From Klebsiella pneumoniae (GTDB taxonomy: Bacteria; Myxococcota_A; UBA796; GCA-2862545), in NCBI GenBank assembly GCA_945861065.1, contig CAMASI010000002.1:1-64000 (forward strand): DNA of 64,000 bases, given 5' to 3'. The stretch's first letter is position 1; each line of letters begins with the position of its first letter. Position numbers and translations under genes: made by a program. The notes under the pieces are model-generated. The model was not told the DNA's origin. It saw only the letters and a program-made list of their open reading frames with translations, and did not search any database. Positions 1-9,600 of this stretch are shown here, piece after piece.

Positions 1-58
1 GTACCAGGAAGTCCATGGCGACGGCGTACACATCGAGCTTCTCATGGTCGAACGGCAT
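1..58 (-). CDS. four-helix-bundle protein (S23/IVP family), first 19 codons only
   Basis: An ATG at 58 on the minus strand opens a frame reading MPFDHEKLDVYAVAMDFLV before it leaves the window. The pattern FDHEKLDVYxxAxxFL is typical of the N-terminus of four-helix-bundle proteins related to the 23S rRNA intervening-sequence protein. A GAGG ribosome-binding site (complement of 64-67) sits 5 nt before the ATG. It lies downstream of the nucleotidase gene on the same strand, with about 90 bases between them. Only 19 codons are visible, so the family call rests on the short N-terminal pattern. No function beyond family membership is claimed. Confidence 0.5.
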   Translation of the reverse strand, partial: MPFDHEKLDVYAVAMDFLV

Positions 59-80
59 CGCTGCCTCGGGTCGGGAGGGG

Positions 81-104
81 GATCGGGATCGGGATCGGGA
101 TCGG
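81..104. repeat. four perfect tandem copies of GATCGG
   Basis: The hexamer GATCGG is repeated four times without mismatch in a G-rich stretch. It lies in the roughly 90-base gap between the end of the nucleotidase gene and the start of the partial four-helix-bundle gene. It is a microsatellite-like tract of the kind that can change copy number by slippage. No reading frame that I accept crosses it, and nothing else was seen in bases 59-150. Confidence 0.8.
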
Positions 105-150
105 GTGCGGGCAGGCGTATCGCGGAGCGGCTTTCGATCATCGCGCCCGA

Positions 151-1836
151 TCAGCGGTGCACACAGCCGGGCGTGGCAGAAATCCGGGGTGCGAGCGGAT
201 CGGGCAGCGGGGTCGCACCAACGCAGCCGGGCAGCGTAGGGAACCAGTCAAACAGCCAGTCGCGAAGCAGCGGGCCCTCGACGGGCGTATTGCTATGGGC
301 AAAGGCCAGATCGAGGTGGTCTCCGCCGTTGAACAAGAAATCCGTCGTCACGACTTGATAGGTTTTCTTTTCATCAATGGGATTCCCCGCAACAACCGCG
401 CTGCACAGACGGTCCCGCTCCCACTCGGCGACGGCGCCGTCCGCGTCCAAGTCGTCTCCAGCTTCCGAAGTCGGGTCAAAGCTCAAGGACAATCCGGACA
501 CTTGTAGCAGGCCGTGGCCACCCGACGTGCCGAGCCGAAGCAGCAGCAGAAGCTGCTTTCCGGTCATTTCGACCATTACCAGCCTGTTGTCGAACGGCAT
601 GATCTGTTGAAGGTCCTGGCGCCGGACCGTGCCCGCACGCAGGTCGTCGCGCAGCCCACCCGAATTCGTGAGCGCCACATCCGCACCTGGGAACGCTGCC
701 AGCATCGCGTCGGCTACGAGGTCGCCGACGCCGCTCTCGCCTTCCCGAGAACGGCCAAGCGGACTGTCGGCACACCCGACCGCCGAACACAATGTTCCAG
801 CTTCTTTTTCGTAGCGGCGTACCAGTTCCAAGGCTGCGGCAGACGGGGTGACCTCCCGACCACCTACGTCTCGTGGAGCTAGCGAGTATTCCCCAGCTTC
901 GCAGCCCGGATCCACCTTGTCGTGAATGAGCTCCCAGTGGCGCAGTTGTGTCTTGTCGGCGTCGACACCTTCTTTGCCGATGACGAGATCCACGAGGCCG
1001 ATCACCCGCCCTTTGTCACGGTTCTCGACGACAAACGTGTCGCCAACCCGCGTAGCGAGAAAGGTGTGCGCGTGGCCAGCGACGATGAGGTCAATGCTGC
1101 CTGGCGGCAATTCGGTGAGCAAACGACCAATTTCGCCGTCGGGCACGCAGTCGGGGGGTGCGGCGCTAAAACCCGTCGGATCACATTTTCCGCTGAGGTG
1201 GCCGACGACAATCACGGCCGCCACGCCCTTGTCGTGTAGCACAGGCAACACGTCCCGAACGGCCTCGACCACATCTCCGAAACGCAAATTAACGACATTG
1301 CTGCCCTTGGTCGTTTGCGGCGTGTGCTCAGTCGTCAGGCCGATGATTCCGAGTCTCACGCCTTTTCGCCGAAGAATGACCCAGGGTGTTATCCCTTCGG
1401 GCGCCCATCGCTCACCCGTCGCCGTGCTGACGTTGGCGGTGAGCCACTGGTGAGACGTTGCGACCGCCGCCGCCTCCAAAGCGGCGACCAGCCCGCCGTT
1501 GGGCACGTCGCCCGGGCCATAGTCGAACTCATGGTTTCCTACGGCGCCGGCGTCCACGCCCATCAGTTCGAAACTATCAACGGCTGCACGACCAAAGGAC
1601 TTGTTGACCGCCCATGCACCCTGAAACAGGTCGCCGCCGTCGAGCACAACAAGATCGGGGTCGTCGGCCCGAAGGGCGTTGAGCGCGCCCACCAGCCAAG
1701 GAAGCCCGCCATGGGCGCGGCCTGGCTCGTCCTTGAGGGGCGTTTCATACAGAGCGCCATGAAAGTCGTTGATGGCGGCTATATGAAGGGTGACGGGCCG
1801 GTGCGCGCAGCCGACAAGCAACAGAGCAGGAAGCAT
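151..1836 (-). CDS. lipoprotein 5'-nucleotidase / metallophosphatase (UshA/CpdB-like)
   Basis: This 561-residue protein begins with a very short signal and a lipobox (LLVGC, Cys10), so it should be a periplasm-facing lipoprotein. The N-terminal calcineurin-like metallophosphatase domain shows NDFHG (24-28), DGGDLFQG (66-73), GNHEFDYG (100-107), VGHLSG and GHAHTF, which supply the two-metal centre. The second half carries the 5'-nucleotidase C-terminal substrate domain with LTNSGGLRDDLRAG and the following LQQIMPFDNRLV segment. The family hydrolyses nucleotides, cyclic nucleotides or UDP-sugars outside the cytoplasm; the exact substrate cannot be read here. It is transcribed divergently from the membrane glycosyltransferase gene, with 71 bases between the starts. 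Confidence 0.9.
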   Translation of the reverse strand: MLPALLLVGCAHRPVTLHIAAINDFHGALYETPLKDEPGRAHGGLPWLVGALNALRADDPDLVVLDGGDLFQGAWAVNKSFGRAAVDSFELMGVDAGAVGNHEFDYGPGDVPNGGLVAALEAAAVATSHQWLTANVSTATGERWAPEGITPWVILRRKGVRLGIIGLTTEHTPQTTKGSNVVNLRFGDVVEAVRDVLPVLHDKGVAAVIVVGHLSGKCDPTGFSAAPPDCVPDGEIGRLLTELPPGSIDLIVAGHAHTFLATRVGDTFVVENRDKGRVIGLVDLVIGKEGVDADKTQLRHWELIHDKVDPGCEAGEYSLAPRDVGGREVTPSAAALELVRRYEKEAGTLCSAVGCADSPLGRSREGESGVGDLVADAMLAAFPGADVALTNSGGLRDDLRAGTVRRQDLQQIMPFDNRLVMVEMTGKQLLLLLRLGTSGGHGLLQVSGLSLSFDPTSEAGDDLDADGAVAEWERDRLCSAVVAGNPIDEKKTYQVVTTDFLFNGGDHLDLAFAHSNTPVEGPLLRDWLFDWFPTLPGCVGATPLPDPLAPRISATPGCVHR

Positions 1837-1907
1837 GACGCCCGCTATCAGGCCAAGGGTTGGCTCGGGTGCGGGCCGGTGCTAGACGGCGCGTCCTCGG
1901 GGGTTCA

Positions 1908-3530
1908 ATGCGCTGGCGCGGGATGCTTGACGCCCTCGTCGTCGCACTCAGCGTGGCGCTGATTGCCAGGTTGATTGTGGTTTTTGCGCTGCGGCTGCCG
2001 TACCAGTACGACCTCGAATGGATGGAAGGGGGCATGCTCGTTCATGCCTGGCGCGTCCAACAAGGGCTGCCGCTGTACCCGCCTCCGTCGCCGGATTGGG
2101 TGCCCTACGTGTACCCGCCTGGCTACGCCGTGCTGGTCGCAGCCCTCGGCAAAGTCTTTGGCTTGGCGCCGATGTTGGGACGCGCTGTGTCGTTGGTGGG
2201 CACCGTCCTGGCCGCCGTGGCCGCCGCGGGGGTGGTTCGGCAAGAACGAGGAAGTTGGCCCCTCGCGGTGGGCACTGCCGCGGCGTTCGCGGGCACGTAC
2301 GAAGCGAGCGGCGCGTTCTACGATCTCGTTCGCCCCGACGGCCTCTTCATGGGACTCCTGGCGCTATCGATTTGGCTTGCGGCCACGCCGAGCCGTGCAG
2401 CGGCAGCCGGTTTCGCGTTGGCGGGCGCGTTCGCATTGAAGCACAATGCGGCGTTTTTCGGACCGGTGATGCTCGCGGCCATTGTGCTACGCGACGGATG
2501 GCGCAAAGGGGCAGTGTTTTCCCTCGCTTCCGCTGGCACGTCGCTTTGTTGGTTGGTGCCGTTGCAGGTCACCAGCGGCGGTCTGTTCCTTCAGTACTTG
2601 GTAACGGTACCGGCATCCCATCCCGTCGACGGGCCGCGGATCTTGCCGGGTACACCCGCGGAACTTGCCGCTGCGTTGCCCTTCGCCCTCATGCTTGTTT
2701 CCGCGGCACTGTTGCGGCGGCAACAACTGTCGGTTGCGGCATTGTCCATCGTCGCTGGGGCCGGTGCCGTGGCCGCGAGTTGGACCTTGGTGGACGCGGA
2801 AACATTTCGGTGGGCCGCCATCCTCGGTACGAGCGCCCTGGTCGCAGTGGGTGTCTCCGTCGCTACGGCAACAACGTCCGCGACACGTGCCGACCTGGCC
2901 TGGCGGCCGACGCTGTGGATTGGGCTCGGCGCGACAAGCGTCGTGGTCGCGGCGTGGATGCGCGGACACCATGGCGGCTTCCTGAACGTGCTCGTCCCCA
3001 TGTTCTGGATGGTGACGGTGGGCGCCGGCCTTGTGGCTGCGCGCTTGCCTGCGGGGTGGCGCTGGGTGGGTTCGATGGTGTTTGTGGCGCAACTGGGGCT
3101 GCAACATGGGCGTGCTGCTTACGATCGCCTCGTTCCGACCGAAGCCGACGAGGCCGCGGGACGACGCATCGTCAACCGGCTGCGTGGGTGTCCGGGACCG
3201 GTTTGGTCGCCCTACGCGAGTTGGCTACCCGTTCTCGCAGACAAGCGTCCGGGGCCGCATCTGATCGCCGTTTGGGACATCGCCCACAAGGAGGGGCCAT
3301 TCTTTGAGGCCATGGGTCAGTTCAAGGAGGCCGCCCTCTCTCATCGTTGGGCCTGCGTGCTTGACGGCGGGGTGAAGGGCGTTGGCTACGGTGTGAATGA
3401 GGCGTACACCCAAGAGCATCTGGACACGGCACCCGGCGCGATGGCTCCCAAGACGGGGTGGCGGATACAGGCGAAGTCGATCTGGGTCCCCAAAGACCGG
3501 ACCGCAAATCCGGTCAAACGGGCCCCGTAG
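1908..3530 (+). CDS. polytopic membrane glycosyltransferase-like protein (GT39/ArnT type)
   Basis: The chosen ATG at 1908 gives 540 residues starting MRWRGMLDALVV; an upstream ATG at 1860 would add 16 Arg-rich residues. There are many hydrophobic segments. The first periplasmic loop has the acidic motif DLEWMEGG, followed by PYVYPPGY, the arrangement seen in lipid-linked-sugar glycosyltransferases of the PMT/ArnT/DUF2029 superfamily, where an acidic residue in this loop is catalytic. The C-terminal third is soluble. The likely role is transfer of a sugar from a polyprenyl carrier at the outer face of the inner membrane; acceptor and donor are unknown. Its 3' end overlaps the convergent pyrophosphatase-like gene by 17 bases. 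Confidence 0.65.
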   Translation: MRWRGMLDALVVALSVALIARLIVVFALRLPYQYDLEWMEGGMLVHAWRVQQGLPLYPPPSPDWVPYVYPPGYAVLVAALGKVFGLAPMLGRAVSLVGTVLAAVAAAGVVRQERGSWPLAVGTAAAFAGTYEASGAFYDLVRPDGLFMGLLALSIWLAATPSRAAAAGFALAGAFALKHNAAFFGPVMLAAIVLRDGWRKGAVFSLASAGTSLCWLVPLQVTSGGLFLQYLVTVPASHPVDGPRILPGTPAELAAALPFALMLVSAALLRRQQLSVAALSIVAGAGAVAASWTLVDAETFRWAAILGTSALVAVGVSVATATTSATRADLAWRPTLWIGLGATSVVVAAWMRGHHGGFLNVLVPMFWMVTVGAGLVAARLPAGWRWVGSMVFVAQLGLQHGRAAYDRLVPTEADEAAGRRIVNRLRGCPGPVWSPYASWLPVLADKRPGPHLIAVWDIAHKEGPFFEAMGQFKEAALSHRWACVLDGGVKGVGYGVNEAYTQEHLDTAPGAMAPKTGWRIQAKSIWVPKDRTANPVKRAP

Positions 3531-3918
3531 GGGAACCCCGTTCCGCGTCACCCCAGCCGACGACGCGCGTTTGTGTCCCCAACAGTCGGCGAACGGCGGC
3601 GTACGCACGGAACCACGTCAACAACGCGGAACGCGTCATGACGCCCGGTTTACGACCGCAGACGAGTTTGTCATCGATCCGACCGTCGTCGTCGAACCAA
3701 ACAGCTCCGAACACGGGCACGTGGACCACGTCTCCACGCCGCGCGGACGCACCCAAGACCACGGCATCCAGCGGCGCGCCGTCTGCCGCAAATGTGTTCG
3801 GCACATGCCCGTACGCAAAGGGCAGGGGAATCGGCGTCCAAGCGCGGATTCGGCCCTCGTCAGAAAAGCGCAGGAGGCCGCCGCGAGGCACCTCGACTCT
3901 GACCGACACGGTTCGCAT
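3514..3918 (-). CDS. short, diverged family I inorganic pyrophosphatase
   Basis: The 134-residue product keeps the core of soluble family I inorganic pyrophosphatase: VRVEVPRGG, PFAYGHVPNT (equivalent to the YPxNYGYI segment), ADGAPLDAVVL and FDDDGRIDDKLV. Relative to E. coli Ppa, the positions of Asp65, Asp70, Asp97, Asp102 and Lys104 are present. Asp67 is Ala (DGAPLD), and the early Lys-x-Glu pair that binds phosphate is RFS. The C-terminus still has a GWGDAE segment like the usual GWxxAE. The family is normally about 170-180 residues, so this copy is shortened. It may be a weak or altered-specificity phosphohydrolase rather than the housekeeping enzyme. Confidence 0.65.
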   Translation of the reverse strand: MRTVSVRVEVPRGGLLRFSDEGRIRAWTPIPLPFAYGHVPNTFAADGAPLDAVVLGASARRGDVVHVPVFGAVWFDDDGRIDDKLVCGRKPGVMTRSALLTWFRAYAAVRRLLGTQTRVVGWGDAERGSPTGPV

Positions 3919-3987
3919 AAGCAGGCTGGCGACGTAACAGCCTGCCGCTGCGCGAGACGGGTGCTATGTTGTGTCGGGGGAACAGCC

Positions 3988-5643
3988 GTGCTGTGGTGGG
4001 TCTTTTCATGGCTAGCGTGTACGGCAGAGGACGAACCCTGTCCGGCCGGACCGAATTGCGCGCAGCCACCTACGCACGACACGGCACCACCCACCGTCCC
4101 TACCGAACCCGACGTGTCGGTTCCCGCCACGCTCACCGAAGCTGGCGAGGTCACCTGCCAGGACCCCGAGACCCGGGACGACTTGGTGTTTCAACGTCGG
4201 ACCGCCACCTCGCCACCCAACTCGGCAGAATGGTTGCACGCCGGTGGAATCATCGCGGGTGACTTCGATGCCGACTCGACCCTCGACTTCATCTGCCCCG
4301 CGGAGGCCTACACCAACGTGTACCGAGGGGACGGCGATGGCGGTTTCGAAATCGTGTCGGAATTGCTCGATTCGTATGACACGTCGATGGGCGTTGGCGG
4401 TTCTACGGCCGACTACGATGGCGACGGCGACCTCGACGTGCTCCTGCTTCGGTACGACGAGCGCAACTTCCTTCTCCGCAACGATGGAGACTTCCAATTC
4501 ACCGAGATAGGCCTCGACGCCGGGTTGTCTGACGAAGGGCGGTTCTCCATGGTTGGCGCCTGGTCGGACTGGGACCACGACGGCGACCTCGACCTCGTGA
4601 TTGGAAACTACGGCTCACCAGACCATTCCGGCACCGTGGCGCCGTCGGATTTTGAGCCGTCAGAGCCGGATTGGTTTTACGTCAACAATGGCGACGGCAC
4701 GTTTACCGACCGATCCGACCTCCTGCCTGAAGACGTTCATGACGGTTACACCTACGTCGTCACGTGGTTTGACGCCAACGCGGACGGCTGGGACGACCTG
4801 TATTTCATCAACGATTTCGGCCCGCTTGTGCCCAATACGCTGTTGTTCAACCGAAACGGCGAAATATTGGAGCAAGATGTCGGCAATTCAACGTTTTTGA
4901 ATTTTGATGCCACCGGAATGGGACTCGGCATCGGCGACGTGGACTATGACGGCGTGCAGGACTTGCTGATCCCGCAATGGAAAATTGTGACATACCACAA
5001 ACATTCTGCGGGGAAGTGGATCGACAACGCCCAAGCCGTTGGCATCACCCCCGATACCCTCAACGACCAGGAGATCGGTTGGGGCGCGGAATTCGCTGAC
5101 CTGGACAATGACGCCGACCTAGACGCATTGGTCGTCTATGGCCATGTGGACACGACCAATCCCAATTGGATTCAACCGCATGACCAACCCGACGCATTGT
5201 TCATCAACGACGGCGGCGCTTTCACCGACGAAGCTGAGGCGTGGGACCTGGACGACCTCGGTGTGGGTCGGGGTTTTGTCATTATCGATTTCAACAAAGA
5301 TGGGTTTCTCGATATCGCCAAGCGCGACCTCGACGGACCGAACGTCATCCACCTGTCCAACTGTGGGGATCGCGCTTGGCTGGAGGTGGCTGTGCGCCAA
5401 CCCGGGATGAATGGCTTCGCAGTGGGGGCCAAGGTTGAGGTTTTGGCGGGCGGAATTCGCCAAACACAGTGGGTCCGAGCAGGTGGACATAGTTTCCAAT
5501 CCGGCGGGCCGCCCGAGGTCCATTTTGGGTTGGATTTAGCGGAGGTCATCGATGAGTTGACGGTCACGTGGCCGGACGGACGGACGTCGTCGTTTACGGA
5601 CGTGGTCCCGAGGCAGCGGGTCACCGTCGACCGAGTCCCGTAA
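3988..5643 (+). CDS. secreted lipoprotein with FG-GAP/VCBS repeats and ASPIC/UnbV domain
   Basis: The GTG at 3988 is chosen because a GGGGGA ribosome-binding site precedes it and it yields a signal sequence ending in a lipobox (FSWLAC); the frame is open further upstream without a signal. The 551-residue protein carries repeated Ca-binding FG-GAP/VCBS units such as YDGDGDLDVLLL, DHDGDLDLVIGNY and VDYDGVQDLLIPQ, which form a beta-propeller. A C-terminal ASPIC/UnbV domain follows (NCGDRAWLEVAV, then VTWPDGRTSSF). This is the CRTAC1-like architecture found in many secreted bacterial proteins of unknown role. The EEP gene starts 7 bases later, so the two probably share a transcript. Confidence 0.85.
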   Translation: MLWWVFSWLACTAEDEPCPAGPNCAQPPTHDTAPPTVPTEPDVSVPATLTEAGEVTCQDPETRDDLVFQRRTATSPPNSAEWLHAGGIIAGDFDADSTLDFICPAEAYTNVYRGDGDGGFEIVSELLDSYDTSMGVGGSTADYDGDGDLDVLLLRYDERNFLLRNDGDFQFTEIGLDAGLSDEGRFSMVGAWSDWDHDGDLDLVIGNYGSPDHSGTVAPSDFEPSEPDWFYVNNGDGTFTDRSDLLPEDVHDGYTYVVTWFDANADGWDDLYFINDFGPLVPNTLLFNRNGEILEQDVGNSTFLNFDATGMGLGIGDVDYDGVQDLLIPQWKIVTYHKHSAGKWIDNAQAVGITPDTLNDQEIGWGAEFADLDNDADLDALVVYGHVDTTNPNWIQPHDQPDALFINDGGAFTDEAEAWDLDDLGVGRGFVIIDFNKDGFLDIAKRDLDGPNVIHLSNCGDRAWLEVAVRQPGMNGFAVGAKVEVLAGGIRQTQWVRAGGHSFQSGGPPEVHFGLDLAEVIDELTVTWPDGRTSSFTDVVPRQRVTVDRVP

Positions 5644-5650
5644 CCTCGCT

Positions 5651-6673
5651 ATGTTTCGCTGGTTGATCGCCGCGATCGCGGCAGGATGTTCTTCAGGTTG
5701 GGTCGTCGTTTCGGTCGCAGGGCGCTGGTGGGACGCACCACCCGCTTGGTTCGTGGTGGCAGTCGTTTTCTTGCCCGTCTTGTGGTGTGCTGCCGCAGCG
5801 CCGTGGCTGCTTGCGTGGGCTGTCCACCCCCGAGGCGTGGGTGCTCCCGTCGGGCTGACCCTTCATCTGCTCGCTGCGGCGGCCAGTTTTTCAGGGCCGG
5901 CGCATTCAACACCCTCCGGTGATTCGGTCCGTGTGATGTGGTGGAATGTGCAACGCCTTTGGGGGGCGCCGAAGGCGTCCGCCTGTGTCTCCACCGAATT
6001 GGCGGCTGCCGACCCTCATATTTTCGTCCTGGGTGAGGTGACTGCGGCGGATGCCGCGGTCCTCGGCGACCCGCTCGGGGCGCACTGTGTTCATGCGCCG
6101 TACCGCGCAGCTGAACATTCCGGACTTGCGGTCTGCGTTCGGCGCGGAGTGACGGTCGTGCACTCAGGCGGTCAGCCCTACGTCGATTCGGACCCGTGGC
6201 AGTACCTCGCCGCGGAGTTGGCCTGGCGCGACACGGTATTCAACGTGCTCGCTGTCCATCTCACGCCGTACGCGTTTTCTCTGCGTCGGCCGACGGACGT
6301 CAACGCGGCGGCACAGCTGGGCGAGAGCGTTCAACGGTCGCAGTCCGATCAGGCCGCTGCCCTTGTGGCTCGTCTTCAAAAACTGAAGGATCCAACCCTG
6401 GTGGTTGGCGACTTCAACAGCACCCGCGACGCCGCGTTGCACGTCGCGCTTCGTAGGTTGTTGGTGGACACGTGGTCGGTCGCAGGTCGAGGTCGAGGTG
6501 CGACGGCGTTTCTATGGGGAAAAATCCCCTTGCGGGTCGATTTTCAGTATGCAACGGAAGACCTGCGTCCCGCGCACGTGGCGGTGCTTCGGGTGGATTG
6601 TTCCGACCATCGTCCGGTGGTCTTAGACATGGTCCCGCACGGGCCCACAGACCCGGCGTCTGCGCGACGTTAG
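5651..6673 (+). CDS. membrane-anchored endonuclease/exonuclease/phosphatase family protein
   Basis: The 340-residue protein has two or three hydrophobic N-terminal segments (about residues 5-85) followed by an EEP-fold domain facing the periplasm. Visible landmarks are MWWNVQ (the usual N-W-N strand), LGEV with the metal-binding Glu, LAVHLTP, VVGDFNSTRD and the C-terminal SDHRPVV. Together these provide the Asn, Glu, Asp, Asn, Asp and His used for metal-dependent phosphodiester hydrolysis. The family includes DNases, sphingomyelinases and inositol phosphatases; the substrate here is unknown. It sits 7 bases after the FG-GAP lipoprotein and 23 bases before the MopE-repeat lipoprotein, so an export-related operon is likely. 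Confidence 0.85.
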   Translation: MFRWLIAAIAAGCSSGWVVVSVAGRWWDAPPAWFVVAVVFLPVLWCAAAAPWLLAWAVHPRGVGAPVGLTLHLLAAAASFSGPAHSTPSGDSVRVMWWNVQRLWGAPKASACVSTELAAADPHIFVLGEVTAADAAVLGDPLGAHCVHAPYRAAEHSGLAVCVRRGVTVVHSGGQPYVDSDPWQYLAAELAWRDTVFNVLAVHLTPYAFSLRRPTDVNAAAQLGESVQRSQSDQAAALVARLQKLKDPTLVVGDFNSTRDAALHVALRRLLVDTWSVAGRGRGATAFLWGKIPLRVDFQYATEDLRPAHVAVLRVDCSDHRPVVLDMVPHGPTDPASARR

Positions 6674-6696
6674 CCCCACAGCGTCAGGGGTGGTTC

Positions 6697-9600
6697 ATGT
6701 TGTGGACGTTGTACATGCTCGCTTGCGGGCCCGTGGACACCGCGCCCTTGCTCGACGACGGCGATGGCGACGGCGTGGGCGCGGATCTCGACTGCGACGA
6801 CGCCAACCCGGACGTGCGCCCAGGCCTCCCCGAGTTGTGCAACGGCGTGGATGACGATTGCGACAGGAGCATTGACGAGGTCGCCGCCGACGGCCTCATG
6901 TGGCACAACGACGGCGACCGAGATGGGTTCGGCGATCCAGACGGCGCCGTGTTCGCTTGCGACCCGCCGCTCGGCTTTGTGGCGGACAGCTCGGACTGCG
7001 ATGATTCCAACGGTGCCGCATTTCCCGGCGCTCCCGAAGACTGCGGACCTGATGACCTCGATTGTGACGGAGACGCCGTCGCCGACGCGGCCGATGGCAC
7101 GTTGTGGTTTGTGGATGCTGATCAGGACGGATTCGGCGGTGACGGTGGTTTCACAGCTTGTGAAAAACCCATGGGCGGCGCTTCGGTCGGCGGAGACTGC
7201 AACGACGAAGACAATTCGATTTTTCCGGGCGCTGTCGAACAATGCAACGATGTTGACGACGATTGCGATGCCGCAACCGATGACGACGACGGTCCTTACG
7301 CATTGGACTGGTACTACGACATCGATGACGACGGGTATGGTGCGGGTGAGCCGTTGCGCGCCTGCGAGGCCTTGTTGTTCACTGCCCCGGTAGGTGGCGA
7401 TTGCGACGATGCATCAATCACGATTCATCCGAACCAACCGGAAGCTTGTGATGGCGGAATCGATGGGGACTGTGATCCGCTCACGGTAGACGACGACGCG
7501 CCAGAGGCGTTGGTGTGGTTTCTGGACGAAGATGGCGACACGTATGGCGACCCACTCCGCGACCGCGCCGCGTGCCTAGCGCCCGAGGACCACGTGGCGG
7601 ACGCTACCGATTGCGACGACGACTCGCCGCTCGTCCATCCTGGCGCTGAGGAGCTGTGCAATGACGCCGATGACGATTGTGATCTCATCATCGACGAAGA
7701 TGCCGCCGTCCGAGATTGGTTCAACGACGCGGACGGGGACGGATTCGGCGACCCCTTGGACATCGTTGAGAGTTGTGTGGCGCCACTCAGCTACGTCGGC
7801 AACGGTCTCGATTGCGACGACGGGCTCGCGGACGTCAACCCGGCCGTAGACGAAGCCTGCGACGGAATCGACACGGACTGTGACCCGAGCACACCTGACG
7901 ATGACGCACCGGATGCACCGTTGTGGCCCGCCGATTCAGACGAAGACGGCTTTGGAGACCCGGTGGAACGGGTCCAGGCTTGTTTGTTGCCTGAGGGCGC
8001 GGCGATCGATGCGACCGACTGCAATGACAGCGACTCGGCAGTGTTTCCCGGCGCTATCGAACTGTGCGACGACATCGACGGCGATTGTGGCGTTCTCGAC
8101 GAGCCCACGTTGACTTTTTGGGGAGATGCGGACGACGATGGCTACGGCGACATCGACGCCCCGGTCGAGGCCTGCTTGGCACCCGTGGACCATGTGGCGG
8201 ATTCGTCGGACTGCAACGATGCCGAAGCGTCTATTCATCCGTCCGCCGAAGAAAGCTGCAACGGCGGCGTGGACGACGATTGCGACCCGGCCACGCTAGA
8301 CGTCTTTCACGATTGGTGGCAAGACATTGACGGCGACGGCCACGGAGACCTCACCGCCCCCACATTCTCGTGTTTGCGCCCCGACGGGTACGTCGACGTT
8401 TGGGACGATTGCGACATTTTCGATCCCGAGGCTTACCCGGGAGCGCCAGAGGACTGTACGGGCGGGAACGACTGCGACGACGCGACGGTGGTCGAGTGCC
8501 GTTTTGGCGCCGACGTGCTCGCGAGCGACTCGGTCGGGGGCGTCGAAGGCAGCAACCTAGGTGACGAGTTGGGAGCGGCGTTTGACGCAGCCGACCTCGA
8601 CGGCGATGGCGATGTGGAATTGTGGGTGGGTGCCCCTGGCCGAGACAGTGGCAGTCTCAACACCGGTGCCTTTTATTTGTACGCAGACGCGACGCAGTCC
8701 GTAGCCCGCGACGACTTCCTTGCAGCGCGCACGGGCGTCGTCACCGACACGTTCATTGGCAGGGCAGTGCACCTCCCAGGCGACATCGATGGCGATGGCA
8801 CGGCGGACGCACTCGGTGGGGCACCGTCGTTGGGCGTAGGCGGCAGTGCGATGGTTTTCTTAGGGCCGTTGACCGGTTCGATGGCGGCGACAGTCGCTGA
8901 AACGACGCTGACCGGCTCGGAAGTGGGCGCTGAAGCGGGTTCGTCCTTTGCCAGCGCAGATGCCGCTGGAGACGGGGTTTCTTCGTGGTTGGTGGGCGCA
9001 CCATTCGCGGCGGGTGTCGAAGCAGGGAGCGGTGCGGCCTACCTCCTTGGTACGCCCCCGGCTGGGCCTTCCGACATCGTGGCTGCGGCCGTCGCTACGC
9101 TGTGGGGCGTGGCCGCCGGGGACCAAAGTGGCTTGGCGGTTGCACTCGCCGATCTGGATGGGGACGGAACCGAGGACGCGATGGTCTCGGGCACAGCGTC
9201 GCGTACATCCCTGGTCTACGGCCCGGTCAGTGGCTCGTTTTCGCTCGAAGACGCCGATGCAGTTTGGTTCGGAGCCGACGACCTGGCGGGCGCCGCGCTT
9301 TCTGCCGGAGCGGACCTCGACGATGACGGCCTCGTGGACGTGTTGCTCGGCGCGCCCATCGCCTTGTCAGGTGCTGGCGCCGTGTACGGAGTCTCGGGCG
9401 TGGCGTCCGGCGAAGTGGACCTGTTGACGGCCCCATTCCGCATCGAGGGGAGTGGCAGTGGCGGCCTGGGCACGTCGGTAGACGCCGCTGACGTCGATGG
9501 CGACGCGTGGGCGGACGTATTGACCGGCGCGCCTTTGGGCACCGTCCACGACGCAAAGCTTGTCTACGGGCCGCTCGGCGGCGTTATTTCTGACGCGGGC

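Noticed and set aside
81-104. GATCGG copies considered as a CRISPR-like array
   Set aside because: The units are only 6 bases with no spacers, so this is a simple tandem repeat. No CRISPR array was seen in the window.
3397-3987. N-terminal extension of the FG-GAP lipoprotein frame
   Set aside because: It runs antisense to the pyrophosphatase-like gene; the GTG at 3988 has a ribosome-binding site and starts the lipoprotein signal.
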